DNA of 64,000 nucleotides. Source: Capnocytophaga periodontitidis. GTDB taxonomy: Bacteria > Bacteroidota > Bacteroidia > Flavobacteriales > Flavobacteriaceae. The notes below the pieces were generated by a model. The model was not told the DNA's origin. It searched no databases and saw only the letters and a program-made list of their open reading frames with translations. Below are positions 7,745 through 17,476 of the stretch, piece by piece. How positions within the stretch are numbered: the stretch's first letter is position 1; each line of letters begins with the position of its first letter. The stretch spans positions 682,001 through 746,000 of the forward strand of contig NZ_JAEFDB010000001.1 in the NCBI RefSeq assembly GCF_016126015.1, in the 5' to 3' direction. A program made the position numbers and the translations under genes.

Positions 7745-9019
7745 ATGAAACATTTAGGAATTATTATTCAAAGAGAATACTTAAATAAAATACGTAATAG
7801 GTCATTTGTGATAATGACGTTCGTAAGTCCACTTATATTCGTTTTATTTGCTTTTATCATTGGCTTTTTAAGTGATATGAACCGAAAGAGCAAGGCTAAG
7901 GATATTGTGATTGTAGATGAAAGCGGACTCTATGCCAATACTTTTGAGAATACCGAGACAACTCAGTTTCAATACCTCAATAATATTTCACTCAAAGATG
8001 CCAAAGCTAATGTATTAGAAAAAGGTCAATATGGATTGTTATACATTCCCGCTAAAGGTGACCAAAATATTGCTTTTTATAGTGAAGAATCACCCTCCTT
8101 ATCACTTACTAATGAGATGACAGCTGCAATGGAGCGCACTCTTTTCCAACATAATCTCACTCAAAAAGGAATTGATAAAAAGGAAATAGACGCAGCTAAA
8201 GCTCATATTGATATCGAGTTACAGAATTTCACAGGGGAAAAGAGCTCCGAATTTGATAGCGTGATGAAAATAAGCATTGGAGGAATTGCTGGTTATCTAA
8301 TTTTTATGTTTATCATCATCTATGGCAATATGATTATGCGCAGCGTAATAGAGGAAAAAACCAATCGAATTATAGAAATTATCATTTCATCTGTCAAACC
8401 TTTTGAATTGATGTTAGGAAAGATTTTAGGTACTTCGTTAGCGGGCATCACTCAATTTGTAATATGGGTTGCTATAGGGGGGATATTGTTAGCATTAGCT
8501 CCTTCTTTTTTTGATATAAACACTTCTACACAAGCAGTACAAGGAGCAGGTAACTTATCGGATATCAACAATATAGTAAATTCTTTATATCATTTCCCTT
8601 TTGCCGAAACCTTCGTAGTCTTCCTCTTGTTCTTCATAGGAGGCTACTTGCTATATAGTTCGCTTTATGCAATGATTGGCGCAATGGTTGATAACGAAAC
8701 CGACACTCAGCAGTTTATGATGCCTATATTAGTCCCTTTAATGTTAGGCTTCTATGTAGGAATGTTTTCTGTAATCGAAGAGCCCCACGGCACCATTTCG
8801 GTAGTATTTTCGTACATTCCTCTCACTTCACCTATAGTAATGCTAATGCGCATACCATTTGGAGTAGCGTGGTGGGAAGTAGCAATTTCCCTTGTTATTC
8901 TGTATCTTTCTTTCTTCGGAATTATAAAATTGGCAGCCAAAATATACCGTATTGGTATCTTGATGTACGGCAAAAAACCTACTTATAAAGAACTGTGGAA
9001 ATGGCTTAAAATGAAATAA
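7745..9019 (+). CDS. ABC-2 type permease, NatB-like
   Basis: 424 residues. An N-terminal cytoplasmic stretch with IIIQREYLNKIRNRSF leads to a first membrane helix at about 22-42. A large extracytoplasmic domain (about 45-175) follows, then five more helices, including IGGIAGYLIFMFIIIYGNMI and the segment after VIEEKTNRIIEIIISSVKP, the signature of ABC-2 permeases. It pairs with the ATPase immediately upstream. The stop is followed by a single base and the ppk1 start, so translation is probably coupled. Confidence 0.92.
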   Translation: MKHLGIIIQREYLNKIRNRSFVIMTFVSPLIFVLFAFIIGFLSDMNRKSKAKDIVIVDESGLYANTFENTETTQFQYLNNISLKDAKANVLEKGQYGLLYIPAKGDQNIAFYSEESPSLSLTNEMTAAMERTLFQHNLTQKGIDKKEIDAAKAHIDIELQNFTGEKSSEFDSVMKISIGGIAGYLIFMFIIIYGNMIMRSVIEEKTNRIIEIIISSVKPFELMLGKILGTSLAGITQFVIWVAIGGILLALAPSFFDINTSTQAVQGAGNLSDINNIVNSLYHFPFAETFVVFLLFFIGGYLLYSSLYAMIGAMVDNETDTQQFMMPILVPLMLGFYVGMFSVIEEPHGTISVVFSYIPLTSPIVMLMRIPFGVAWWEVAISLVILYLSFFGIIKLAAKIYRIGILMYGKKPTYKELWKWLKMK

Positions 9020-9020
9020 A

Positions 9021-11126
9021 ATGAAAACAGAAAATCAATATATCAACCGCGAATTGAGTTGGCTCAGATTCAATGCTCGCGTACTCCAAGAGGCTGCCGA
9101 TGAACGCGTGCCTCTATTAGAGCGCTTGCGCTTTGCGGGTATTTTTTCTAACAACTTAGATGAGTTCTTCAAAGTGCGTTACGCTACAGTGAAACGTGTT
9201 GCTATGAACGAAACTTCCGACAAAGAATTAGGAGTACACGCTAAAGAGCTTTTAGAAGAAATTACTAAAGAGGTAATTCTTTTGCAAGATGAAAGTTTGA
9301 AAATCATTGACTCTATCACCAAAGAATTAGAGAAAGAGCAAATTTTTATAGTAGATGAAAAGACCTTATTGCCTGAGCACGAAGCCTTTGTAAATACGTA
9401 TTTCTACGACAAAGTGCGTCCTGCCCTCTTTACTATTATCCTCAACGATTTGGAGATGTTTCCTCAACTGAAAGATGATGTGGCGTATTTGGCAGTAAAA
9501 ATGACACTAAAGGAAGAGGACGAGAAAGCTTCAGGTGTAGAAAAGTTCTTTTCATCACGTGTCTACAAAGAAAAAATACAATATGCACTGATTGAGTTAC
9601 CTACTACTCTCGACCGCTTTATAGAACTACCTCAGATAGGTGACAAACACTATATCATTATGCTGGATGATGTAATTCGTTTCTGTTTGCACAAAATATT
9701 CAACATCTTCAATTACGAATCGCTTACAGCAAATATGATTAAAATCACCCGTGATGCCGAATTAGACATCGACGATGATTTGAGCAAAAGTTTCATCGAA
9801 AAAATCTCTACCAGTGTGGAAGACCGGCGCAAAGGGGAACCAGTGCGTTTTGTATACGACAAGATGATTGATAAGGACACCTTACAATTCTTATTCGAGA
9901 AGATGGGGATTGCAAAAACTGATAGTGTAATACCTGGAGGGCGTTACCACAACCGTCGCGACTTTATGAGCTTTCCCAGCTTAGGCCGTAAGGATTTGAC
10001 CTATGCTCCTATACAACCTCTACCCGTACAAGGACTTACCTCTGAAGAGAGTTTACTAAAGAAAATTGCCGAAAAGGACTATTTACAATACACACCTTAC
10101 CATACTTTTTCTAACATTATATGGTTTTTGAGAGAAGCTGCCCTTGACCCCAAAGTGAAGTCGGTAAAAATAACCATTTATCGTTTGGCAAAAAACTCAC
10201 AAGTTGTCAATTCACTCATCAATGCGGTGAAAAACGGCAAACAAGTAACTGTACAGATAGAGTTACAAGCACGCTTTGATGAGGAATCAAATATACGATA
10301 TGCTGAACAACTAAAAGCAGAAGGTGTAAAACTCATTTTTGGCGTACGCGGACTCAAAGTGCATAGTAAAATATGCGTAATTGAACGTAAAGAAGGTAAA
10401 GAACTGAAACGTTATGGTTTTATCAGTACAGGTAACTTCAACGAAAGTACAGCTAAAATCTATACTGATTATACATTGTTTACTGCAAATCAAGAAATTC
10501 TCAAAGAGGTAAACAAAGTCTTCAACTTCTTTGATACCAACTATAATGTGCAAAAATTCAAGCATCTAATAGTCTCTCCTCATTATACCAAAAAGCAACT
10601 TAAACATCTGATAGATGAGGAAATCAAGAATGCTAAAGCAGGGAAAGAGGCGTATATCAAGCTAAAGATGAACAACATCACCAGCTACAAGATGATTGAT
10701 AAACTATACGAAGCCAGCCGTGCAGGAGTAAAAATACAAATGATTGTACGCGGCATTTGTTGCTTAGTACCTGGTATTGAAGGAATGAGCGAGAATATTG
10801 AGGTAATTAGTATCGTCGATAAGTTCTTAGAACACCCACGTTTGTTTATATTTGGCAATGGAGGTACCCCTAAAGTATACATCTCCTCAGCCGACTGGAT
10901 GACGCGCAACATTTCTTTCAGAGTAGAAGTAGGTTGCCCTATTTACGATAAATCAATACAGCAAGAGTTGATAGATACCTTCGAAATAAGTTGGGCTGAT
11001 AATGTAAAAGCGCGTATCATCAACAAAACGCAAGACAATACTTATCGCCCTCACACCACCCCTGCCTTGCGCTCTCAAGTAGCCTTATATGAGTATTATC
11101 AGCATAAAAACAAGCTCACTGAATAG
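9021..11126 (+). CDS. ppk1: Polyphosphate kinase 1
   Basis: 701 residues, the full length of PPK1. It makes long-chain polyphosphate from ATP reversibly. The N-domain opens with NRELSWLRFNARVL, the family hallmark. The head domain includes RYHNRRDFMSFP. The catalytic C1 domain contains ELQARFDEESNIRYAEQL and the autophosphorylated His motif GLKVHSKICVIER, and the C2 domain contains IVRGICCLVPG. The gene is one base after the permease and its TAG stop runs directly into menD, so all four genes form one run. No ppx exopolyphosphatase is adjacent. Confidence 0.96.
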   Translation: MKTENQYINRELSWLRFNARVLQEAADERVPLLERLRFAGIFSNNLDEFFKVRYATVKRVAMNETSDKELGVHAKELLEEITKEVILLQDESLKIIDSITKELEKEQIFIVDEKTLLPEHEAFVNTYFYDKVRPALFTIILNDLEMFPQLKDDVAYLAVKMTLKEEDEKASGVEKFFSSRVYKEKIQYALIELPTTLDRFIELPQIGDKHYIIMLDDVIRFCLHKIFNIFNYESLTANMIKITRDAELDIDDDLSKSFIEKISTSVEDRRKGEPVRFVYDKMIDKDTLQFLFEKMGIAKTDSVIPGGRYHNRRDFMSFPSLGRKDLTYAPIQPLPVQGLTSEESLLKKIAEKDYLQYTPYHTFSNIIWFLREAALDPKVKSVKITIYRLAKNSQVVNSLINAVKNGKQVTVQIELQARFDEESNIRYAEQLKAEGVKLIFGVRGLKVHSKICVIERKEGKELKRYGFISTGNFNESTAKIYTDYTLFTANQEILKEVNKVFNFFDTNYNVQKFKHLIVSPHYTKKQLKHLIDEEIKNAKAGKEAYIKLKMNNITSYKMIDKLYEASRAGVKIQMIVRGICCLVPGIEGMSENIEVISIVDKFLEHPRLFIFGNGGTPKVYISSADWMTRNISFRVEVGCPIYDKSIQQELIDTFEISWADNVKARIINKTQDNTYRPHTTPALRSQVALYEYYQHKNKLTE

Positions 11127-12800
11127 ATGAAAAGACCTCAAATTAAATTAGCTCAACACGTAATAGAAGCCTGTAAAGTTAAACAAATAAAGCACATCGT
11201 CATCTCTCCAGGATCGCGCAATGCACCTCTAACTATAGGCTTTGCTAACGATCCTTATTTTAGCTGTTATAGTATTGTTGATGAGCGTTGTGCCGCTTTC
11301 TTTGCCTTAGGCATTGCTCAACAACGGCGTGAGCCTGTGGCAGTTGTATGTACTTCAGGCTCTGCTTTACTCAATTACTACCCTGCTTTTTCAGAGGCTT
11401 TTTACAGTAATATCCCTTTGGTAGTTATCTCTGCCGACCGCCCATCAAGCAAAATAGATATAGGTGACGGACAAACCATACGTCAGGTGAATGTACTAAC
11501 AAACCACAGTGCCTACAATGCCAATCTATCAGATGAAACACATAGTGATAAAAGCAATTTTTATGAACTAAACAGAGCATTGAATACAGCTATAGAGGAG
11601 CAATTACCAGTGCATATCAATGTGCCTTTTGAAGAACCCTTATACCTCACTACCGAAGAACAATATCCTTTTGAGAACATCGTTGCAGAAATCAAAAATC
11701 CTATTATTAATGAGGATAAAGCTATTAATTTCGTGAAACATTGGAACACTTCGGCTAAAAAAATGGTATTAGTAGGGGTATTAACACCCAATAGTGTAGA
11801 ATCTCAATATGTTGAATGGCTTGCCAAAGACCCCTCTGTAGTAGTACTTACTGAAACTACATCAAACTTGCACCATTCGCATTTTATTCCTTATATCGAT
11901 AAATTGCTCACTTATACCGAAAAAGACCCTACTCTAAAAGAATCCTTACACCCTGATCTGTTACTTACTTTTGGTGGTCTGGTAGTTTCCAAAAAGATAA
12001 AACAGTTCTTGCGTTCTTATCAACCTGCCTATCACTATAATGTAGATTTACACAAAGATTATAATTCATATTTCTGTTTAACTGCTCATTTTAAAGCAGA
12101 TATCAATACTTTTCTGAAAGAGGTTACCCCTAAATTAATGAGTGTATCTTCTAACTATCAACAACAGTGGTTAAAGGTGAAAAACGAGATACAACAAACT
12201 CATTTAGAGTATATCAATCAAATCCCTTTCTCCGATTTAAAAGTGTATTCTGAAGTATTTAAGAGCATCCCTAATGATTATATTGTGCAAATAAGCAATA
12301 GTTCAGCTATCAGATATGCTCAATTGATGAAAGCGCACTCCTCTTGGAAAGTGTTTTGCAACCGTGGTACCAGCGGTATTGATGGTAGTATGAGCACAGC
12401 TATTGGGGCTGCTGTAGGGAGTGCATCCCCCACAGTATTCATTACAGGTGATTTAAGTTTTTTCTACGATAGCAATGCACTTTGGAACAAGTATATTCCA
12501 CAAGACTTCAGAATAATTCTTCTCAACAATCAAGGGGGAGGTATCTTTAGGATACTCCCTGGTGATAAAACTGATCCTAACTTTGAATATTTCTTTGAGA
12601 CACCTCACAAACTCACAGCCGAGCATTTTTGTGAAATGTACAACATCAATTATCAGTTAGCTGCCAATATCACTGATTTACAACGAAAAATAAGTGATTT
12701 TTATGAAAAATCGGATGTGCCTAAGCTCTTAGAAGTACATACACCACGAAAAATAAATGATAAAGTTTTGTTAAAATATTTTGAGGTATTGAAAAAATAA
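11127..12800 (+). CDS. menD: SEPHCHC synthase (menaquinone biosynthesis)
   Basis: 557 residues, thiamine-diphosphate dependent. MenD joins isochorismate and 2-oxoglutarate, forming the second committed intermediate of menaquinone. The N-terminal Pyr domain includes HIVISPGSRNAPL and DERCAAFFALGIA (cofactor-activating Glu). The C-terminal PP domain includes GTSGIDGSMSTAIGAA and the ThDP/metal motif GDLSFFYDSNALW. The ATG follows the ppk1 stop directly. An isochorismate synthase, the preceding step, lies at 55993-57060 in this window. Menaquinone is the usual quinone of Bacteroidota. Confidence 0.96.
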   Translation: MKRPQIKLAQHVIEACKVKQIKHIVISPGSRNAPLTIGFANDPYFSCYSIVDERCAAFFALGIAQQRREPVAVVCTSGSALLNYYPAFSEAFYSNIPLVVISADRPSSKIDIGDGQTIRQVNVLTNHSAYNANLSDETHSDKSNFYELNRALNTAIEEQLPVHINVPFEEPLYLTTEEQYPFENIVAEIKNPIINEDKAINFVKHWNTSAKKMVLVGVLTPNSVESQYVEWLAKDPSVVVLTETTSNLHHSHFIPYIDKLLTYTEKDPTLKESLHPDLLLTFGGLVVSKKIKQFLRSYQPAYHYNVDLHKDYNSYFCLTAHFKADINTFLKEVTPKLMSVSSNYQQQWLKVKNEIQQTHLEYINQIPFSDLKVYSEVFKSIPNDYIVQISNSSAIRYAQLMKAHSSWKVFCNRGTSGIDGSMSTAIGAAVGSASPTVFITGDLSFFYDSNALWNKYIPQDFRIILLNNQGGGIFRILPGDKTDPNFEYFFETPHKLTAEHFCEMYNINYQLAANITDLQRKISDFYEKSDVPKLLEVHTPRKINDKVLLKYFEVLKK

Positions 12801-12839
12801 CTACCTTTACCGCATTAATAATTTTAAATATAAAAAATT

Positions 12840-13187
12840 ATGAGTAAACGTGATGATTTAATCGCTGTGTACACCCAAGATTTGAAAGAAAAATGTGGTG
12901 AAAAGAACCCAGATGTAGAGTTCTTAACAAAAGTAACGGTAGGCTTAGGCCCTTCTATCTACAACAACGATGCTTCTAAAGTATCAGGATCTGACCAAAC
13001 TGAGTTAGACCGTGTAAAACAAAATTTCCTAATCAAAAAATTAGGCTTGAAAGATGGTCCTGAGTTAGACAAAGCTATTGATGCTGTACTTGAAAAGTAT
13101 GGAAAATCTAACAGAAATAAGTACCGTGCAGTTGTGTATTATTTGTTAGCTAAACACTTCAAAAAAGAAAGCGTTTATAACAAATAA
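12840..13187 (+). CDS. DUF2853 family protein
   Basis: 115 residues, cytosolic, with no signal or membrane segment. It fits the small all-helical DUF2853 family (start MSKRDDLIAVYTQDL, then PDVEFLTKVTVGLGPSIYN, end KYRAVVYYLLAKHF). Function is unknown. Codon use is of the highly expressed type. The stretch just before it (CTACCTTTACCG near 12801) may be a weak promoter, and a strong terminator follows at 13194-13228, so it is probably a monocistronic, abundant protein. Confidence 0.88.
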   Translation: MSKRDDLIAVYTQDLKEKCGEKNPDVEFLTKVTVGLGPSIYNNDASKVSGSDQTELDRVKQNFLIKKLGLKDGPELDKAIDAVLEKYGKSNRNKYRAVVYYLLAKHFKKESVYNK

Positions 13188-13193
13188 AAAATC

Positions 13194-13228
13194 AAAAAAG
13201 GCTGTTCATCTATTGAGCAGCCTTTTTT
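13194..13228 (+). terminator. Rho-independent terminator after DUF2853
   Basis: AAAAAAGGCTGTTCA pairs with TGAGCAGCCTTTTTT across a five-base loop, with one wobble pair. A and T runs on both sides could allow use from either strand. Confidence 0.85.
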
Positions 13229-13252
13229 ATCAGATAACAAGTAATAGAATAA

Positions 13253-14287
13253 ATGGAGAATAAAAAAAGAAAACTACAACACCACAAGAATATAGCTACG
13301 GGGCTCTTTGTTTTGATGCTCATCATTTATATGGTAATGGTGGTATGGCATAAAAAAGATCCCGAACTCACTTTTATAGGTTATATAAAGGCTTTTTCCG
13401 AAGCCGCTATGGTAGGAGCGCTTGCCGATTGGTTTGCAGTAACAGCACTCTTTCACAAACCATTAGGATTAAACATCCCTCATACTAACCTCATTGAGGA
13501 ACGAAAAAATGATATAGGTGAAAACTTAGGTGATTTTGTAGTAGAGAACTTTTTGAAACCTAAACAAATACGTCCTTACATTAGCAATATTAAAGTCTCT
13601 ACCTTTATAATAGAGCAACTTTCAAAAGAAAGTACACTAACTAAGATTAAATCTTTTGTAAAGGACATTCCTCTCAATAAAAAAGTAAGTGAAGCACTGA
13701 TTTCCTTTTTAGATGGGAATAAACACCAAGAATTTCTCCAACAATTTTTTGAGAAAATAGCCACATATCTCTTTGAAAATGAAGAACTCATACATCAAGA
13801 AATCAAAGAACAGTTTTCTTCTCTTACTCCTTCATTTGTAAAAAACAAAGTTGCTAAAAAAGTTGCCAATGGGCTTTACTTATTAGCTTTAAAAGCATCG
13901 GAAGATGAAACGCACCCTATCAGGGCTGAAATTACAGCACAATTGTATGAATTTGCCGAAAAACTTAATACTCCTGAGTGGGAACAACATCTTGCAAAGC
14001 TACTGCGTACCGCTACGGAGCGCCTCACCGATGAACTCCGCCAAAATACCGAGCTGCAACACCAAATAGACGCTTGGGTACAGAAAACTGCCTATCAGTT
14101 TGTGCTAAAAAACAAAGAGGAAGTGGGGAAACTCATCAGTCATACGGTGGAAAACTGGGAGGGACGCGAATTGAGCGAAAAACTTGAATTGGAAGTAGGT
14201 AAAGACCTCCAATTTATCCGTATCAATGGCACTTTGGTAGGCGGATTAGTCGGTTTGGTTATTTACGCCCTTACTCAGTTATTCTGA
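13253..14287 (+). CDS. DUF445 family membrane-anchored protein
   Basis: 344 residues. A first helix at about 16-36 is followed by EAAMVGALADWFAVTALFHKPLGLNIPHTNLI, the DUF445 signature. A long helical, probably coiled-coil, body (about 90-315) follows, and a last helix ends the protein (TLVGGLVGLVIYALTQLF). DUF445 proteins are anchored at both ends in the inner membrane and have no settled function. No promoter is clear; it follows the terminator by only 25 bases. Confidence 0.88.
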   Translation: MENKKRKLQHHKNIATGLFVLMLIIYMVMVVWHKKDPELTFIGYIKAFSEAAMVGALADWFAVTALFHKPLGLNIPHTNLIEERKNDIGENLGDFVVENFLKPKQIRPYISNIKVSTFIIEQLSKESTLTKIKSFVKDIPLNKKVSEALISFLDGNKHQEFLQQFFEKIATYLFENEELIHQEIKEQFSSLTPSFVKNKVAKKVANGLYLLALKASEDETHPIRAEITAQLYEFAEKLNTPEWEQHLAKLLRTATERLTDELRQNTELQHQIDAWVQKTAYQFVLKNKEEVGKLISHTVENWEGRELSEKLELEVGKDLQFIRINGTLVGGLVGLVIYALTQLF

Positions 14288-14321
14288 AAGAGATATTAGC
14301 CTATTTGCTAACTTTCCTAAT

Positions 14322-14352
14322 TTGCTAATTTGCTAATTCTTCCCTACCTTTG
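14322..14352 (+). promoter_or_regulatory. tgt promoter in a shared AT-rich promoter block
   Basis: TTG at 14322-14324 and TACCTTTG at 14345-14352, spacer 20. Upstream is the repeated TTTGCTAATTTGCTAATT sequence that also occurs in front of purE, purM and the 54227 gene. Confidence 0.65.
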
Positions 14353-14372
14353 CGCCCGAAAATGTTTCAACT

Positions 14373-15503
14373 ATGGATTTTGAAATACTAAAAACAGACG
14401 AACATACTAAAGCACGTGCTGGGAAGATTACTACCAGCCACGGCGTGATTGAAACCCCCATTTTTATGCCTGTGGGAACGGTGGGGAGCGTGAAAGGAGT
14501 GCACCAACGCGAACTGAAAGACGATATTAATGCCGATATCATCTTGGGGAACACCTATCACCTCTATTTACGACCTCAAACACCCATTTTGGAAAAAGCA
14601 GGAGGCTTACATAAGTTTATTAACTGGGATAGAAACATACTTACCGATAGCGGTGGTTATCAAGTATATTCATTAGCTGCCAACCGAAAGATAAAAGAAG
14701 AAGGTGTAAAGTTTAAAAGCCATATCGATGGCTCTTTTCACGTCTTTTCACCCGAAAAAGTAATGGAAATAGAGCGCAGTATAGGTGCTGATATTATGAT
14801 GGCTTTTGATGAATGCACGCCTTACCCTTGTGAATACGGTTATGCAAAACGTTCAATGCATCTCACACATAGGTGGCTCGATAGATGCATTGCTCACCTC
14901 GAAAAAGTACCTCCTAAATATGGTTATCATCAAAGTTTATTCCCGATAGTACAAGGGTCAGTCTATAAAGACCTTCGTACACAGTCTGCCGAATATATTG
15001 CAAGCAAAAATGCCGACGGAAACGCTATCGGGGGGCTATCAGTAGGCGAACCCGTAGAACAAATGTATGAAATAACCGAACTTGTATGCGATATTCTCCC
15101 CAAAAACAAGCCCCGATACCTTATGGGAGTGGGTACACCCGTTAATATATTGGAAAATATTGCTTTGGGAGTGGATATGATGGATTGTGTAATGCCCACG
15201 CGCAATGCTCGCAACGGAATGCTCTTTACTGCAAAAGGAATTATCAATATTAAAAACAAAAAATGGGAAGATGATTTCTCGCCCATAGACCCTGATGGGC
15301 ATACATACGTAGATACCTATTACACGAAAGCCTATTTACGTCATTTATTCGCTGCTAACGAGTTTTTGGGAAAACAAATCGCTTCAATTCACAATCTTGG
15401 TTTCTATTTATGGCTTGTGAGGGAAGCTCGCCGACAAATTGTAGCGGGTACTTTCCTTACGTGGAAGACAAAAATGGTTACTGATATGTCAAATCGTCTT
15501 TAA
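14373..15503 (+). CDS. tgt: tRNA-guanine transglycosylase (zinc cysteines missing)
   Basis: 376 residues, the usual length. TGT swaps guanine-34 for preQ1 in Asn, Asp, His and Tyr tRNAs, leading to queuosine. The substrate and catalytic motifs are intact: FMPVGTVGSVKG, ILTDSGGYQVYSL (first catalytic Asp), GLSVGEP and GVGTPVNILENIALGVDMMDCVMPTRNARNG. The zinc site normally has CxCxxC followed by a distant His. Here the cysteines are replaced by GHTYVDTYYTKAYLRHL, while IHNLGFY keeps the His. I believe this is shared by Flavobacteriia rather than a mutation here, but cannot check. The gene has its own promoter. Confidence 0.95.
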   Translation: MDFEILKTDEHTKARAGKITTSHGVIETPIFMPVGTVGSVKGVHQRELKDDINADIILGNTYHLYLRPQTPILEKAGGLHKFINWDRNILTDSGGYQVYSLAANRKIKEEGVKFKSHIDGSFHVFSPEKVMEIERSIGADIMMAFDECTPYPCEYGYAKRSMHLTHRWLDRCIAHLEKVPPKYGYHQSLFPIVQGSVYKDLRTQSAEYIASKNADGNAIGGLSVGEPVEQMYEITELVCDILPKNKPRYLMGVGTPVNILENIALGVDMMDCVMPTRNARNGMLFTAKGIINIKNKKWEDDFSPIDPDGHTYVDTYYTKAYLRHLFAANEFLGKQIASIHNLGFYLWLVREARRQIVAGTFLTWKTKMVTDMSNRL

Positions 15504-15553
15504 ACAAATTAAATTAATTAATATACTTCTGATAAAAACGCTTTTGCGTCGCT

Positions 15554-15584
15554 AATTCCCCCTTTGGAGGGGGATAGGGGGAGG
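15554..15584. repeat. C5/G5 hairpin element
   Basis: CCCCC (15558-15562), TTTGGA, GGGGG (15569-15573), ATA, GGGGG (15577-15581) in an otherwise very AT-rich gap. It can form a five-bp GC stem with a choice of two right arms. It sits 20 bases before the LptF/G start. Confidence 0.5.
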
Positions 15585-15600
15585 TTTAAAAAACAAAAAA

Positions 15601-16677
15601 ATGAAAATACTCGACTGGTACATTTTAAAACGCTATCTTCTTACCTTCTTTATGATGATAATTCTCTTTATTCCTATCGGAATTATCGTAGATTTATCTG
15701 AAAAAGTAGATAAGATGATACAAAAAGGCGCCCCGATGAACGAAATACTGTGGTATTACCTCAGTTTTATCGTTTATTTTGCCAATATATTGTTTCCCAT
15801 CTTGCTATTCCTCTCTATCATCTGGTTTACATCAAAGTTAGCCAATAATACCGAGATAATCGCTATCCAGAGCTCAGGTGTATCGTATATGCGCTTCTTG
15901 CGTCCGTATATCGTGGGTGCGAGTATCATTTCGGTGATAGTGTTTTTTATGGGAATGTTTATTGTACCCGCTGCCAGCACTGTGTATAATGATTTTTGGA
16001 ATAAGTATATACGTTCTTCGAAGGTGGAAAGCGTTTCAGACCTTTACAATCAGTTTTCTGACAACGATTACCTTTATGTAAGCTCGTTTAACTACCAAGA
16101 CAAACGCGGGTATAACTTTTCAGTAGAACATTTTGATGGTATTAAGATGACGGAAAAGATAAATGCCGAAACGATTCAGTGGATAGACAGTACGAAAACC
16201 TATCGGCTTACCAATTACTCCAAAAGAAAGATAGGGGAGGGCGACGATGTAATAGTGAAACGCGACCAGTTAGACACGATATTCAATTTCAAGCCTGATG
16301 ACCTAATGCCGATGGAATATACAGCGGAAAATAAGAACTTGTTTGAACTAAACAAGTTCATTGAACGCGAAAAGATGAAAGGTTCGCCCAATTTAAATAT
16401 GTATCTATTGGTAAAATACCGTCGTTGGGGTGCAATAAGTACTGCCTTTATTCTTACGCTTATCGGCGTGGCTGTTTCATCGGTGAAAAAGCGCGGAGGA
16501 ATGGGAATCAACCTAATGGTGGGAGTAGTCGTAGGGTTTAGCTTTGTATTCTTCGACCGTGTGTTTGGAACCCTTGCTCAAACCTCAGGGGGCTTATCCC
16601 CATTGATGGCTGTCCTATTGCCTAACCTTATTTTCCTTACCTTAGCTATTTTGTTACTCCGGAAAGTAAGAAATTAA
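15601..16677 (+). CDS. LptF/LptG family permease
   Basis: 358 residues of the YjgP/YjgQ family. Three N-terminal helices (start [20 protein letters not shown], typical of the family), a periplasmic domain at about 120-265, then three C-terminal helices ending [14 protein letters not shown]. LptF and LptG form the inner-membrane part of the LPS export machine with ATPase LptB. Which paralogue this is cannot be told. The gap before it (15504-15600) holds a C5/G5 element and no clear promoter. It runs into rsmA four bases later. Confidence 0.92.
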   Translation: MKILDWYILKRYLLTFFMMIILFIPIGIIVDLSEKVDKMIQKGAPMNEILWYYLSFIVYFANILFPILLFLSIIWFTSKLANNTEIIAIQSSGVSYMRFLRPYIVGASIISVIVFFMGMFIVPAASTVYNDFWNKYIRSSKVESVSDLYNQFSDNDYLYVSSFNYQDKRGYNFSVEHFDGIKMTEKINAETIQWIDSTKTYRLTNYSKRKIGEGDDVIVKRDQLDTIFNFKPDDLMPMEYTAENKNLFELNKFIEREKMKGSPNLNMYLLVKYRRWGAISTAFILTLIGVAVSSVKKRGGMGINLMVGVVVGFSFVFFDRVFGTLAQTSGGLSPLMAVLLPNLIFLTLAILLLRKVRN

Positions 16678-16681
16678 ATTT

Positions 16682-17455
16682 ATGGAATTAGTAAAAGCAA
16701 AAAAGCATTTAGGGCAACATTTCTTAAAAGATTTAAACATTGCACAGAAAATAGCTGATACATTATCGCTAAAAAACTATAAAAAAGTAGTAGAAATAGG
16801 AGCCGGAATGGGCGTACTTACTCAATTTTTGCTCAAAAAGGACGTTGATGTGCACATAGTGGAAATTGATAAGGAATCGGTAGCTTATTTGGAGGCAAAT
16901 TATCCTGCATTAAGAGGAAAAATAATTGCCGATGACTTTTTGAAATATGATGTAGCGGGTTATTTAGCCGAACCATTTGCTATTATAGGTAATTTTCCTT
17001 ATAATATCTCTACTCAAATCGTTTTTAAACTACTTAAACTGCGAGAATACGTTCCTGAGTTTAGCGGAATGTTTCAGAAAGAGGTTGCCGAACGTATATG
17101 CGAACAAGAAGGTAGCAAAACGTATGGTATATTATCAGTTTTAGTACAAGCCTTCTACGATGCTAGCTACTTATTCACTGTTTCAGAAGGAGTTTTTAAT
17201 CCTCCTCCAAAAGTAAAAAGCGGAGTGATACGATTAGTGCGCAAAACTAACTTTCATTTAGATTGTGATGAAAGTTTGTTCTTTACGGTAGTAAAAACAG
17301 CATTCAATCAAAGGCGAAAAACCCTTCGCAACAGTCTAAAATCACTGCTTATAGATGAGAATTTAAAACAAGACTCTATATTTGATAAACGCCCTGAACA
17401 ATTGCCTTGGCACGATTTTGTGCGTATTACTAAAGTAATAAGTGAGCAACATTAA
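16682..17455 (+). CDS. rsmA: 16S rRNA dimethyladenosine transferase
   Basis: 257 residues, also called KsgA. It dimethylates two adjacent adenines near the 3' end of 16S rRNA. The start [19 protein letters not shown] is family-typical, the SAM-binding loop is EIGAGMG (38-44) and the catalytic motif is NFPYNIST (103-110). [12 protein letters not shown] and [13 protein letters not shown] are characteristic of the C-domain. It is four bases after the LptF/G stop. Its last codons form one arm of a terminator hairpin shared with the end of aroE. Confidence 0.97.
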   Translation: MELVKAKKHLGQHFLKDLNIAQKIADTLSLKNYKKVVEIGAGMGVLTQFLLKKDVDVHIVEIDKESVAYLEANYPALRGKIIADDFLKYDVAGYLAEPFAIIGNFPYNISTQIVFKLLKLREYVPEFSGMFQKEVAERICEQEGSKTYGILSVLVQAFYDASYLFTVSEGVFNPPPKVKSGVIRLVRKTNFHLDCDESLFFTVVKTAFNQRRKTLRNSLKSLLIDENLKQDSIFDKRPEQLPWHDFVRITKVISEQH

Positions 17456-17476
17456 TTTGTTAGCTCACTATTTTTT
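17441..17476 (+). terminator. Terminator built from the ends of rsmA and aroE
   Basis: AGTGAGC-AAC (17441-17450) pairs with GTT-A-GCTCACT (17459-17469) with one bulged base, followed by TTTTTT (17471-17476). The arms are the last codons of rsmA and of convergent aroE. The T run serves the plus strand. Confidence 0.7.
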
